Assembly: GCF_023898315.1 (NCBI RefSeq)
Contig: NC_064615.1
Span: 735,179,450 to 735,243,449 of the forward strand
Direction: 5' to 3'
Origin: Schistocerca nitens
Taxonomy: Eukaryota; Arthropoda; Insecta; Orthoptera; Acrididae
Length of the DNA: 64,000 nucleotides
Shown: in pieces, positions 22,100-32,466 of the stretch
How positions within the stretch are numbered: position 1 is the stretch's first letter
Layout of the letters: every line of letters begins with the position of its first letter
The notes under the pieces: model-generated
Told to the model about the DNA's origin: nothing
Database searches by the model: none
What the model saw: only the letters and a program-made list of their open reading frames with translations
Translations under genes and position numbers: made by a program

Positions 22100-23120
22100 C
22101 TTCCTACTGAAATTGCTGGGGTGTTTTTCAATCTCTATGGCTTCTCTGTATATCCTTTCATGGTACCCGCTTGTAGCTGCCAGTACTTGAACCCTATCAA
22201 AATGAATGTGGTGGTCTCATGATTGTAAGGCATGTTCCGCAACAGCTGACCTGTCAATCTCCCCTCTTCTGCAACTCCCATTGAACTCTTCGAGTCGTTT
22301 TTTGACTGTTCATTTTGTAGTATCCACCCCACAACTACAAGGAATGCCATAAATTGCGGCTTTTTTCCAGTGGTTGGAGAGAATTCTTGACCGATTCTAT
22401 GCGGTCAGTCACGTCCTTAATAAACGACAAGAAAACTCTATTTAGCCGGCGCTTGAACATAGCTATAATATCCACACGGTGGTCTTAACGCTCTTTTCAT
22501 ATCAGTGAACGAATAACCATTCTTGAGCAATGCATTAGTGAGATGTTTTAATTCTGCGTCAAGCAGCTCTGATTCGCTGATTTATCTCGCTGTGTCCGCC
22601 AACAGCTTTATGATGCCTCGCTTTTGTTGTGGGTGGTGGCTTGAATCCCGGTGCAGGTAACGGTTTGTGTGCGTGGGTTTTCGATAAACCATGTGACCCA
22701 AGCTACCATCTTCTTTCTTGAAAACTAGTACACGAAGAAAATTTAATCCTCCATCTGCCTCCTGTTCCTTGGTAAACTGAATCTTCGTATTGATCCCTTT
22801 CAGATATTTGTGAAAACGATCCAGTTCCTCCCTGCCATGCCGCCACGGAACAGGTATCGCCCACGTAACAGAACCAGATATTCGGTTTCTAGTTTGCAGA
22901 GTCCAGTGCCTGCTCCTCAAATTTTTCCATAAAAAGTTCGCTGTAACCGGGCTTAAGGGGCTCTCCATAGCGACACCATCCGTCCCTTCATAGAACTTTT
23001 CTTCCATTTGAAATACGTGGTTGCGAGCCAATATTTAAACAGTTCTGCAACATCGGGAGAAAAATTCCGATTCACTTGTTGCAACACTTCATTGAGTGGG
23101 ACCATAGTGAACAGCGACAG
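22100..23120 (-). pseudogene. Penelope-like element: RT plus GIY-YIG remnant
   Basis: Minus-strand frames carry PLE signatures. RT: SLFTMVPLNEVL, then DGVAMESPLSPVTANF, then VFKKEDGSLGHMVYRKPTH and RYLHRDSSHHPQQKRGI. C-terminal: AAIYGIPCSC near 22340, corresponding to the PCxCxxxYIG part of the GIY-YIG endonuclease, with the YIG residues lost, then a PNNF-like tail near 22100. PLEs prime on target DNA and use GIY-YIG instead of an AP endonuclease. The first RT third and the YxDD motif are damaged; inactive. Confidence 0.8.
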
Positions 23121-23129
23121 AATAAGAAG

Positions 23130-23430
23130 GAGTAGGGGGTGAAACTCAATGAGATTTGGATTCCGTTGTTGAAGAATATGTGTACCTATCATCCACCATG
23201 GGATGACAGTAACAGTGGACGCCGGCAGTCAACAACGGCCAATTGCGTTATCGTTTTCAAAACATGTGACGTCACGCCACTGCTCGGAAGCCCACGGAAG
23301 CGAAATTTTTACTGTAGTTAGTACATACACATACACCAAAGCTACGATACACATTTAAAATGTTCACAGATGGGGACGAAACGTGGGGTTATAAAGTGAA
23401 ATCCATTCGACCACAGTAAATTGCCTGGAA
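23130..23430 (+). repeat. PLE 3' region in inverted orientation
   Basis: The plus strand matches the plus-strand 3' part of the PLE copy at 46300-46560 (shared GGGATGACAGTAACAG, CCAATTGCG, ACATGTGACGTCA, AGATGGGGACGAAACG). Here it abuts the RT of a minus-strand copy, so the two halves face away from each other. Inverted partial copies at the 5' side are common in PLE insertions. Confidence 0.7.
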
Positions 23431-24464
23431 CATTTTGTTAATTGTGACATTTCCGGCGGTGAAAGTGTATATTTTGGAATCAATCCACCCGATTAAATGA
23501 AAACTTTTAAAAAAGAAATGCTAATGAAACAAGATGAGATAAACCGTTAGTTAAGAACTAATCACATAAGCTTTTCAATTCATAACTATTCACATGTGCA
23601 AGTTGTCAACTGCCACTGTTTCAGATGACAATGAAGCTACTTTCTTTCGTAAATATCAGTATCTTCCTTGCAGCAATTTCATTTTAATTCTTAATTTTTC
23701 TTTTCTGTCAATTTTAGCTAATCAGTCAACTGCCACATAAACAGTCGTTATGAGACACTCTGCAGGAGTTTCATCATTTGTATCAGTGCTGCAATTTTCA
23801 TTGATGTTTTGAAAGCAACAAATAGGTATTAGCTTAAATAAAGACAGTAGGTCGTATTGCAATTTAATTTGTAAAATAGTTTGAATTAGGCCCTGAAGTT
23901 CACTCTAACATGTATTATGAATCATATTCATTCAATAATAATATGATTGATAAATGTCTCAGAGAAACTTTTGCCAAATTTTATCCTAAATGAGATGCAT
24001 TTCAGCTTTTCCATAATGCTGCCGTTAGTGTGGAATTTCTTCTTCTTCATTTTCTTCCAGCAGTAAGTACAACTATAAATCGCGATCATTAATTTCAGGC
24101 ATGTGCGACTACTTGCAGGAACTGTTCACGACACAGATGCAGGCTGCTTGCAAATGGAACTGTGAAGCAGAGTGCTAGGCGCCAGTGCGATCAAATTAAA
24201 TACTTCAGCACCACGTTGCCGTAAGAAGAGGTTATCCTTCCAGTTTAAAAAAAAAGTTAGATATGTAAGATACATGTAGTGGACAGCAACGTATCACCTA
24301 AAATGAACGAAACGCAAAGCAACGAGTGACCAAATTTTTCACTGTAAGTTCTTCAAATTTTATGCTGCAGAATGACAGTTTGTATGCCAAATAATTTCCT
24401 CAGTATCGAATGAGAGAGGATACATACAGTAGTGAAGAAAAATGTGTAAATACTACAAAAGTCG
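23431..24464. other. no gene identified
   Basis: AT-rich sequence with no long open frame and no recognised repeat. Confidence 0.45.
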
Positions 24465-24476
24465 TTTTAATTTTCT

Positions 24477-24677
24477 GCCGCGAGGGATCAGCCGAGCGAT
24501 CTGGGGCGCTGCAGTCATGGACTGTGCGGCTGATCCCGGCGGAGGTTCGAGTCCTCCCTCGGGCATCGGTGTGTGTGTTTGTCCTTAGGATAATTTAGGT
24601 TAAGTAGTGTGTAAGCTTAGGGACTGATGACCTTCGCAGTTAAGTCCCTTAAGATTTCACACACATTTGAACTTTTT
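24477..24677 (+). repeat. tRNA-derived SINE (family B)
   Basis: A different SINE from family A: head GATCAGCCGAGCGATCTGGG, B box GGTTCGAGTCC near 24545, tail ending CACACACATTTGAAC. TSD TTTTAATTTTCT at 24465-24476 and 24678-24689. A second copy lies at 62715 on the minus strand. Confidence 0.9.
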
Positions 24678-24689
24678 TTTTAATTTTCT

Positions 24690-25095
24690 TATACGAAAAG
24701 GAGAACCTCTACTGAAAAACTAACTCCAGGAATTATGTAGGTTTGCTTCATTTACGTACACTATTTTTTTGCATTTTAATCAGCCTTTACTGTCTACAGC
24801 AACAAAATATGAAAACTCATTTTTCTCATGCACTGCTATCATCCGCTTTGTGGGAACTTTCCGTTCCTTAATTGTTTCTAACTTTAACACTACATCAAAC
24901 AATGGTTTACTTATAGGTAAGTCTAACAGCTAAAATGCACAATTAATAAAATAAGCAAAACGTATCCGTTCGCCTTATGTGCACTAAACTTTTTTGGCGC
25001 ATGGATTGTAGCCCAATTTCCATTGTGTATACTCTCCATACTGTCGTACTGACGTCCGGTATGAGTTCCTGATATTCAAACAGCTGATGCTGTGA
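24690..25095. other. no gene identified
   Basis: AT-rich, stop-dense; nothing recognised. Confidence 0.4.
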
Positions 25096-25106
25096 TCATC
25101 AAACGT

Positions 25107-25298
25107 TCAAATGGTTCAAATGGCTCTAGGCACTATGGGACTTAACATCTGAGGTCATCAGTCCCCTAGACTTAGAACTACTTAAAACTAACTAACCTAA
25201 GGACATCACACACATCCATACCCGAGGCAGGATTCGAACCTGCGACCGTAGCAGCAGCGCGGTTCCGGACTGAAGCGCCTAGAACCGCTAGTCCGCAG
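25107..25298 (-). repeat. tRNA-derived SINE (family A)
   Basis: Minus-strand copy, B box near 25232, head shortened. TSD TCATCAAACGT at 25096-25106 and 25299-25309. Confidence 0.92.
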
Positions 25299-25309
25299 TC
25301 ATCAAACGT

Positions 25310-25535
25310 CTTTTTGATTTCCGTATAGGTGTCTTCTGTCTTTCCTCTAGTAAAGCAAATTTCTACAACCTTGCGTTTGTCCTCTAGCCATTCCTCCGTA
25401 GTCCTTTTGCTTATTCCACCAATCACAGTTTTTAGGCGTCTCCCCTTCTAGGTGCTTCAAATGCTACATTTTTATGTTTTCTCCTCCCTTCAGTTAAATT
25501 CAGTATCTCTCATGTTATGAAAGAGTGTATACTAA
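25310..25535. other. unrecognised minus-strand open segment
   Basis: The minus frame from 25426 reads MIGGISKRTTEEWLEDKRK and continues for about 40 residues before the SINE. It looks protein-like (charged, no low complexity) but I do not recognise it. It may be LINE or host-gene debris. Confidence 0.3.
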
Positions 25536-25652
25536 GTTGTTTGATTTGGGCGAGGGGACCAGACAGTGAGGTCATCGCTCCCATAGGATTAGGCAAGGAT
25601 GGGGAAGGAAGTCGGCCGTCCCCTTTCAAAGGAACCATCCCGGCATTTGAAA
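25536..25652 (-). repeat. fragment of another short interspersed repeat
   Basis: Contains GAGGTCATCGCTCCCATAGG and CCCTTTCAAAGGAACCATC, words I associate with a common insect SINE whose full form ends in a tRNA-like head. Only the tail part remains, joined directly to the LINE at 25695. Confidence 0.5.
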
Positions 25653-26749
25653 CCAGACATAAATAGCAGTGAAATTTAGAACTCGGATTGGACAATGTTT
25701 AAGAAGGATAGGACTGATGTGGGAGGTGGTGTGATCATTGCAGTTAAAAGCTGTTCAAACGCAGTTGAGATCTATACTGGGTCGGACTGTGAAATACTCT
25801 GGATAAAGCTGTCATTCAGACAAGGAGTGACCATTGTATTAGGATATTTTTATAGACAACCAGCATTCGCAACAAACGTCGTAGAACGTTTCAGGGAAAG
25901 TCTTGAGAACATAGGAAATAAATATCCAGAGGCTTCTGGGTTCAAAATCGGACGCACAAATGACGACAACCGATGGTTAGTAGAGATTCATGCGTCTGTG
26001 AAAAGATCAATTCGCGAAGCATACAACAGCTACCAGATCTTAGCAAAAGATCTGTCCGAGAACCCGAGAAAATTCTGTCAGTATGTGAAATCACTAAGGT
26101 GTTCTAAGGCTTCCATCAGTCCCTGGCTGACCAGTCTGGTGTGACAGTTGAAGATAGCAAAACGAAAGCCGAAGTTTTAAATTTCACGTTCAAGAAATCA
26201 TTTACACAGGAGAACCGTACAAACATATCGTCATTTGAGCATTGGACAGACTCCCGTATGGACGACAAACAAGTAGGCATACCTGTAATAGAGAAACAAC
26301 TGAAAGATTTGAAAACAAATAAACCACCAAGTCCGGATTGAATACGAGTTCGGTTTCACAAAGAGTACTCTAAGGCACTGGCACCTTACCAGCTTGGATT
26401 TATCGTAAATCTCTCGCCCAGTACAAAGTCCCAAGCGACTGGAAAAAAGCGCTGGTGACTCCAGTATATAAGAAAGGTAAAAGAACGGACCCGTAGAATA
26501 ACAGGCTAGTACCCCTGACTTCTGATTGCTGCAGAATCCTTGAACATATTCACAGTTCGAATATAATAAACTTTATTGAGACTGAGAAGCTTATGTCCAC
26601 GAATCAGCATGGTTTTAGAAGGCATCGATCGTGGAAAACTCACTTACCCTTTTCTCACATGACGTACAAAGACCTATGGATGAAGGGCAACCGGCAGATT
26701 CCACATTTATAGATTTTCGGAAAGAATTTGACACGGTGACCAATTGCAG

Positions 26750-26948
26750 CCGTCCGCTGTGGTCGAGCGGTTCTAGGCGCTTCAGTCCGCAACCGCGCTG
26801 TTGCTACGGTCGAGGAGTCGAATCATGCCTCCGGCATGGATGTGTGTGATATCCTTAGGTTGGATAGGTTTAAGTAGTTATAAGCTTAGGGGACTGATGA
26901 CCTCATGTGAAGTCCCACAGTGCTTAGAGCCATTTGAACCATTTGAAC
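26750..26948 (+). repeat. tRNA-derived SINE (family A) inside LINE copy 1
   Basis: Plus-strand copy with a slightly decayed B box near 26814. TSD CCAATTGCAG at 26740-26749 and CCAACTGCAG at 26949-26958 (one mismatch). Confidence 0.9.
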
Positions 26949-27904
26949 CCAACTGCAGGCTGTTAACGAAGGTATGAGCATAGGAATAAGTTGACAAATA
27001 TGTGAGTAGCTCGCTGACTTCTTATACAATAGAGCCCAGTCTATTGTCCTCGACGGTGAGTGATCATCAGAGAGAACGGTATCGCCAGGAGCACCACAGG
27101 GAAGGGTGTTAGGACCGCTGTTGTTCCCTATATACTTAAATAATTTGACGGACAGGATGGGCAGCTCTCTGCGGTTGTTTAGGGATGATGCCATGGTGTA
27201 CGGTAAGGTGTCGAAGTTAATGACTGTAGGAACCTACAAGACGACGTAGACAAAATTTCCAGTTGGTGTGATGAATGGCAGCTAGTCCTAAATGTGGAAA
27301 AACGTAAATTAACATGGATGAGTAGGAAGAACAAACCTGTCATGCTCGGATGCAGTATTACTAGTGTCCTGCTTGACACAGTCAAGTCGTTTAAATAGCT
27401 GGGCGTAATGTTGCAAAGTGATATGAGGTGGAACGAGCGTGTGAAATCTGTGGTAGAGAAGGCGAAAGGCCGACTTCGGTTCATTGGGAGAATTTTAGGA
27501 AATAGTGGTTCACCTGTAAAGGAGATCTCATATAGGAAGCGAGCGCAACCTATTCTTCAGTAGTGTTCCAGTGTTTTGGATCAGTACCAGGTCGGATTGA
27601 AACCTTCCTGTCTCCTCTACATCTCTTTTGTTACGCAACCTTCCCTTCTACAATAACCTATGAAACCTTCACTTAGGATTTCTATCTCTTGCTCAATAAT
27701 AACAAATGAAATCTTCGCTTGGAAATTAATTCTCTTTCTCAATAATAATAAGTGCAATCTTCGCATACAAATTTAAATGCTGCTTATTAAAAGTGATTTT
27801 CTGATTATTTCTACGAAACATAGAATGTGTCGTCGTCGTGGCCCTCAGTCGTTACCTGCAATAACCCAAAACTGTTCCTTACCTTTTTTACTGTTGCTGG
27901 GTCG

Positions 27905-28716
27905 TGTAACATAATGTGATTGCCTTATCATTTTAAATCATTAATTAATCGAGCAGTCGCTCGGCAACAGCTACAGTTAGCAAATAATGTTGCGAAAATG
28001 TAAAAGGTGAACGACCTGTGATGTAACTTGTTTATTGTCGAAGCGCCGTCAGAGATGCAGTGAGTTATTGACTTTGAAAACCGCGGCGCGAAAAACGGAC
28101 AGAAGAAGAACACTTTTACACATTTTATCCTTCATTGCAGTGTAAGTTCGTCTATTAATTGCCATAAATTCAGAGTTAAATGGAAGTGGTGTATGGACTA
28201 TTCATTTACTATAGAATCTATGTCTCACTTCTTCATGAAATTATTTAATTTTCTTTATGTTTCTGCCAAATAGAGAGTTCACAGTCACGAATTCTTTCGT
28301 CGAGTTCGGACGGAAGTTGCATGCGGCGAAATATTTTCTCCGCGCCATATTCTACTGGTAAATGCATGATAAACTACGGTCCCTTAGGAAATTCATGTTG
28401 AGCTATCCAAAATAATTATATTTTGAATAGGCATTTACTCTCCTCTGCAACGCAACTTCCGACTGATCAGACGATCCAACAAGACACAGCCGCACACGGT
28501 CGGCGTTCGCAAATATGTTTCCACCGCTGATTATAGCTATATGTTACAGCACAAAAGTAGCATATTGTTATAATTAGCGACTACGAACGGGGACATGTAT
28601 AACTGTATGTTTATGTATACACATTACGTAAACATATCGTTATAATTAGCGACTACGAACGGGGACATTTATAACTGTATGTTTATGTATACACATTACG
28701 TAAACATATCGTTATA
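27905..28716 (+). repeat. 5' LTR of the gag-only element
   Basis: 812 bp, starting TGTAACATAATGTG and ending CATATCGTTATA. Two tandem 72-bp units (starting 28567 and 28639) lie at its right end; the 3' LTR has only one. Two bases, AT, separate it from the primer-binding site. Confidence 0.88.
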
Positions 28717-28736
28717 ATTGGCGCCCGAACAGGGAC
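28567..28736 (+). repeat. 72-bp tandem repeat with primer-site-like motifs
   Basis: GTTATAATT occurs at 28567, 28639 and 28711, exactly 72 bp apart. The first two are followed by AGCGACTACGAACGGGGAC, the third by the true site TGGCGCCCGAACAGGGAC. The first two therefore look like decayed LTR-end/primer-site junctions absorbed into the LTR. Confidence 0.85.
28719..28736 (+). promoter_or_regulatory. tRNA-Lys primer-binding site
   Basis: TGGCGCCCGAACAGGGAC is an 18-base match to the complement of a tRNA-Lys 3' end, the standard minus-strand primer site of many retroelements, 2 bp after the 5' LTR. Confidence 0.93.
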
Positions 28737-29402
28737 GCGAATTAAAGCAATAAAAATTTATGTAAGATAGGCATTGTGGAAATATTCATAAATAATTGTA
28801 GCTAATCTTTTGCTTTTTATTTGTTACATGGCATCAAACACCATCCAATAAAATTTCTATTGAGCGAAAGAAACGAGATATTCAGAGTAAATTACGGAAG
28901 AGAGATTTTTTTTGGAACCGAATTTGTGCGAAAATCTAGTTGCAGCGCCCAAGGCAGTCATCAGCAACGTAAGTTAAAATTTCGTTAGCCGTAGCCAAGC
29001 TTCCTTAATTTCAGCTGGCATTAATCAATTTGTGACGATCTTTAGTAGTTGCAGTAAAATTTGCTTTGAATTCAGTAGATTGCATTTAGTAGAGTAGTAA
29101 TTTCTTCAAGTATTGTTTAAATTACATTGTTTTGTATTGCATATCATTTATTTTTAAATGTCTGCTGCCTGTTCACGGAGCTGACCAGCCTTAGTTTTCA
29201 TTTGTTTTGAACAGAGTGCAGCCATACTTTCTTTACGGTCCTGAATAGTCTCTTGTTCTCGTGACGTGCATCTCCCGACATTCCGATCTTGTGACGTAGC
29301 AGTGACAACTGACTCGCAACCGATAAATTACATCTCTGTCGACAGCTGACGGCCGTAGCTCAAACGAACTTCATTGGCTTACTGTTTGTAAATAAGTGAG
29401 CT

Positions 29403-31790
29403 ATGACAGACGATAAAATGTCATCACTAGATTCAAATGAACAGAATGAAACGAGTGAAGTGTCGTGTCGCTTACGGTCCCGCACGATAATTAGTAGGGC
29501 TGAGACACCAATTGAAACAATTGTAGAAAGTGAAGTGGGAAATCTTACGGACTTTGGTGCCTCACACCATAATGTTACCGGTACTGAACTAGACAATGCC
29601 AACATAGTTTCTGCCACTTGTAGTCGTAGCCATATACTGGTTACAAGGGAGGCAGGTGAAAGCAATTCAGGGGTAGTGACAGACGATGTATTCAAACAGC
29701 TACTGAGTCAAATAAGTCAAATGATGCAGGACGGAAATCGCCAATTGAAAGAGGAAAATCGCCAAATGGTGAATTCCATTAAAAATGATTTGAAAGACGA
29801 AAATAGACAAATGTTAGCCTCGCTTGAAGATAAACTTTCTACAGTAATTGAAGATAAACTTTCTACAGTAAGCGAAGAAATAAAAACTGTTAGAGAAAAC
29901 GTAGCCAAAGAAGTAGCAAAGCAAGTCAAGGATGCTGTTTCTCAAATGCGAAGTGGAATAATTTTCGAACTGAATGACACTTTAGCTACCATGCAAAGCG
30001 AGACAGCTGACATCCGAAACGCAACCAAGAATCTTGACTCCACCGTAACCACGGTTAATCACAGATTAGACAGAGTAACTACGCAGGTAGAAAAACTAAC
30101 CGAGGGAATGTCAAACTTGATTCTGGAAACGGAAACGAAAGTAAAGGAGAGGCTAGATAGTCATGAGAGAGAATTTAGAGAAAAGTATGAGAACTGGATT
30201 GCTGGAAAGGACAAATTTGTCGAAGATAAAATTAACAAAGACCTAGTAGAGACTGTGAAAGCAACCACTCTTGGTATCTTGTCAGCTCCTGGAAGCTCCG
30301 GAGATACCGTAATGTCTGAACTCGGTAGCATTAGGCGTACCCGTCAGCAAGAATTACCAAATTGGAAGCAAGAGGTAACGGAACAGCTAAACAACCTGAG
30401 GGCACAAGTGAGTAGTAGTTCCCGAATACAGAGACCGAATTATCCTAACTCTTTAGCCTCAGAGGAAGAAGATGAATTATTTCGGCAATTCCGAATACCT
30501 GTTATATCTAATGAACACACTTCACCACCACATATTCCAGTTAGTCACCGAAACCAAGAATCTGACTCAGTAGTAAAAATGATGAAGGAAGAAAGCATGA
30601 TAAAGCATCGAGTTTTTCAAACCTTTAACCCGGAAAAACGAAATATCCACCCAATTGTTTTTCTTCGTGGATTCTCCGGCATTTTTCCAAATTCGTGGAC
30701 TGATAGACAGCGTATCCAATTTGTTACCGGATATATAGGTGGCGAATCGGCAATATGGGGAACCGAAATGGTTGATAAGTGTCGAACGTATGAGGAATTT
30801 GAGCACTGTTTCCTCAGCAAATTTTGGAGCGAAGGTGTTCAGAAACGCCTTCGTAAAGAAGTCTATAATGCAGAACAATTTGACCCCAGGAATAGTAGCC
30901 TGAGAAAGTACTTCGAAAAATATCTTGGCAAAATTAGGTATTGGGATAACCCTATCAATAGTAAAGATGTAATTATGATTCTCAAGTCTAAATTACCCAT
31001 TTCGATTCGTGAAAAGCAGATAGCCATACCAGATGATGATCCAGATACCTTTCTGTCGATATTAGATTCCCTAGACCTGATCTACGAGGACATGAGAGCT
31101 AACAAACCGCGGAATACTCCGCACAATTCTTGGCCACAACATTACGACAGTAACGGCTATGAAAAGCCAGGGAACGGTTCAAAAAATAGTAACGATTGGC
31201 AAAACGGAAATAAAGGCAATGGGTATACGCACAAAAGGAATAGACATAATCAACACAACCGATTCAATCCCGTGTATAACACGACTGGTAACCAGTACGG
31301 CAATCAATCGTACAAGCAGAAGTTTGGAAACGGTTTCAGTCAAAAAGGTTGGCAACAGCAGAGCGGATCGCAATGGAATGCACCGTACTCGCGCAGCCAA
31401 CACTCACATTACGGGCAGCAACAAACAGCTGATAACGCCCACTCATACCAATACAACTCCGCGCCTAGTAAAAATCAAGCGCAGGGAATGTACAGAAACA
31501 CACAGTTTAACGGCAAACCACAGTGTGAAGGTGGATTTCACAGTAACAATTCCGTAAATCATAATAGTAATAAAAATCATCATACCCCGCGAAGGCATTA
31601 CAATCCCCCTGTATTTTTCGCAAACGCAGAAGACAGTAACACGTATTGGACACCAGAACAAACGCAGCAACATTTTGACACGAGGTTTGTGCATAACAGT
31701 GATTTTGTTCCTCAGTGTTCTCACAATGTCAGATTGGTCGAACTTTCTAATGATGAAGGCCAATCAAAACCACACAAGCAGGAAAACTAA
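29403..31790 (+). CDS. gag: retrotransposon Gag polyprotein, intact
   Basis: A 795-residue ORF, the longest in the window. Structural role: capsid assembly and RNA packaging. Residues about 95-330 are charged and heptad-like (LKEENRQM, EDKLSTVIEDKLSTVSEE), predicting a long coiled coil. Residues about 400-560 form a capsid-type region (FQTFNPEKRNIHPIVFLRGF, FWSEGVQKRLRKEV, IMILKSKLP). From about 570 the chain is rich in N, Q, Y, G and H (NQYGNQSYKQKFGNGF), with no CCHC zinc knuckle, so RNA binding probably uses this basic low-complexity tail. The start is the first ATG after the leader at 28737-29402. No frameshift or stop. It ends 32 bp before the protease segment opens. Family unassigned beyond gypsy-like. 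Confidence 0.88.
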   Translation: MTDDKMSSLDSNEQNETSEVSCRLRSRTIISRAETPIETIVESEVGNLTDFGASHHNVTGTELDNANIVSATCSRSHILVTREAGESNSGVVTDDVFKQLLSQISQMMQDGNRQLKEENRQMVNSIKNDLKDENRQMLASLEDKLSTVIEDKLSTVSEEIKTVRENVAKEVAKQVKDAVSQMRSGIIFELNDTLATMQSETADIRNATKNLDSTVTTVNHRLDRVTTQVEKLTEGMSNLILETETKVKERLDSHEREFREKYENWIAGKDKFVEDKINKDLVETVKATTLGILSAPGSSGDTVMSELGSIRRTRQQELPNWKQEVTEQLNNLRAQVSSSSRIQRPNYPNSLASEEEDELFRQFRIPVISNEHTSPPHIPVSHRNQESDSVVKMMKEESMIKHRVFQTFNPEKRNIHPIVFLRGFSGIFPNSWTDRQRIQFVTGYIGGESAIWGTEMVDKCRTYEEFEHCFLSKFWSEGVQKRLRKEVYNAEQFDPRNSSLRKYFEKYLGKIRYWDNPINSKDVIMILKSKLPISIREKQIAIPDDDPDTFLSILDSLDLIYEDMRANKPRNTPHNSWPQHYDSNGYEKPGNGSKNSNDWQNGNKGNGYTHKRNRHNQHNRFNPVYNTTGNQYGNQSYKQKFGNGFSQKGWQQQSGSQWNAPYSRSQHSHYGQQQTADNAHSYQYNSAPSKNQAQGMYRNTQFNGKPQCEGGFHSNNSVNHNSNKNHHTPRRHYNPPVFFANAEDSNTYWTPEQTQQHFDTRFVHNSDFVPQCSHNVRLVELSNDEGQSKPHKQEN

Positions 31791-31822
31791 GTTCAGCATC
31801 TGAAAGCTCCCTAAGTGATGCT

Positions 31823-32150
31823 GTGAGACAGAATGGGGGCTACCACTTCGACGGAGAGACTAACCATGACATACTTGTACTGAGATACAATGACGGGATT
31901 GACATGAGACAAGAATTATTACAAGACAAAGAGACGACTGACGGTGATGAACCGATAGATGACCAAGTGCAAGCTATGACAAAACTTCCTATAGCCGGAA
32001 TTTTGACGACTGTAATCCTAGATACAGGTGCAAATATTAATGCTATGTCCTTATGTTTCTATAAGCAAATTAGTACATTAATTGAAATTCCAACATTACC
32101 CGTCCAAGGATGTTCAAGGTCAATTCAATTCCTAAGTGTAACAACACAAG
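31823..32150 (+). pseudogene. retropepsin fragment
   Basis: Contains KLPIAGILTTVILDTGANIN, the aspartic protease active-site loop (DTGA) flanked by hydrophobic strands. The segment ends abruptly near 32150 where the pol deletion begins; the flap and the second conserved glycine region are missing, so it is probably inactive. It lies in a different frame from gag, implying frameshifting or a separate start in the parent element. Confidence 0.8.
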
Positions 32151-32466
32151 TGCTAGTTTAGACGCCAGAATAAGACAAGCTCTAACAACGTTGACCACCC
32201 AAGCCAATTTACGCAAGAAGGCGTATGACAAACATATTAATAAGGTGTTAACTTATAAAGTAGGCGAAAAGGTCTTGCTAAAAACACACTTTAAACCATC
32301 GTTGCTCTTACACAAAAATCGAAAATGGCAATGTCTTTTTGAGGGACCTTACGAGATCCTTCGTATACCGCATACAGGTTGTTATCTGATTTCTGATCCC
32401 GCAAATGGAAAAATAAAAGGGTTATACCATCACTCTGATCTTAAAAAATATCATGCTACAGAATAA
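32150..32466 (+). pseudogene. integrase C-terminal fragment
   Basis: Reads ARIRQALTTLTTQANLRKKA, then AYDKHINKVLTYKVGEKVLL, then FEGPYEILRIPHTGCYLI and HHSDLKKYH. This is the post-core and SH3-like C-terminal part of a gypsy integrase. The catalytic core is gone. The junction with the protease fragment near 32150 marks one large internal deletion. Confidence 0.82.

Noticed and set aside
28719..28736. Lentivirus-like origin suggested by the exact tRNA-Lys primer site
   Set aside because: Primer choice is convergent across retroelements; gag lacks CCHC knuckles, there is no env, and the context is an insect LTR retrotransposon.
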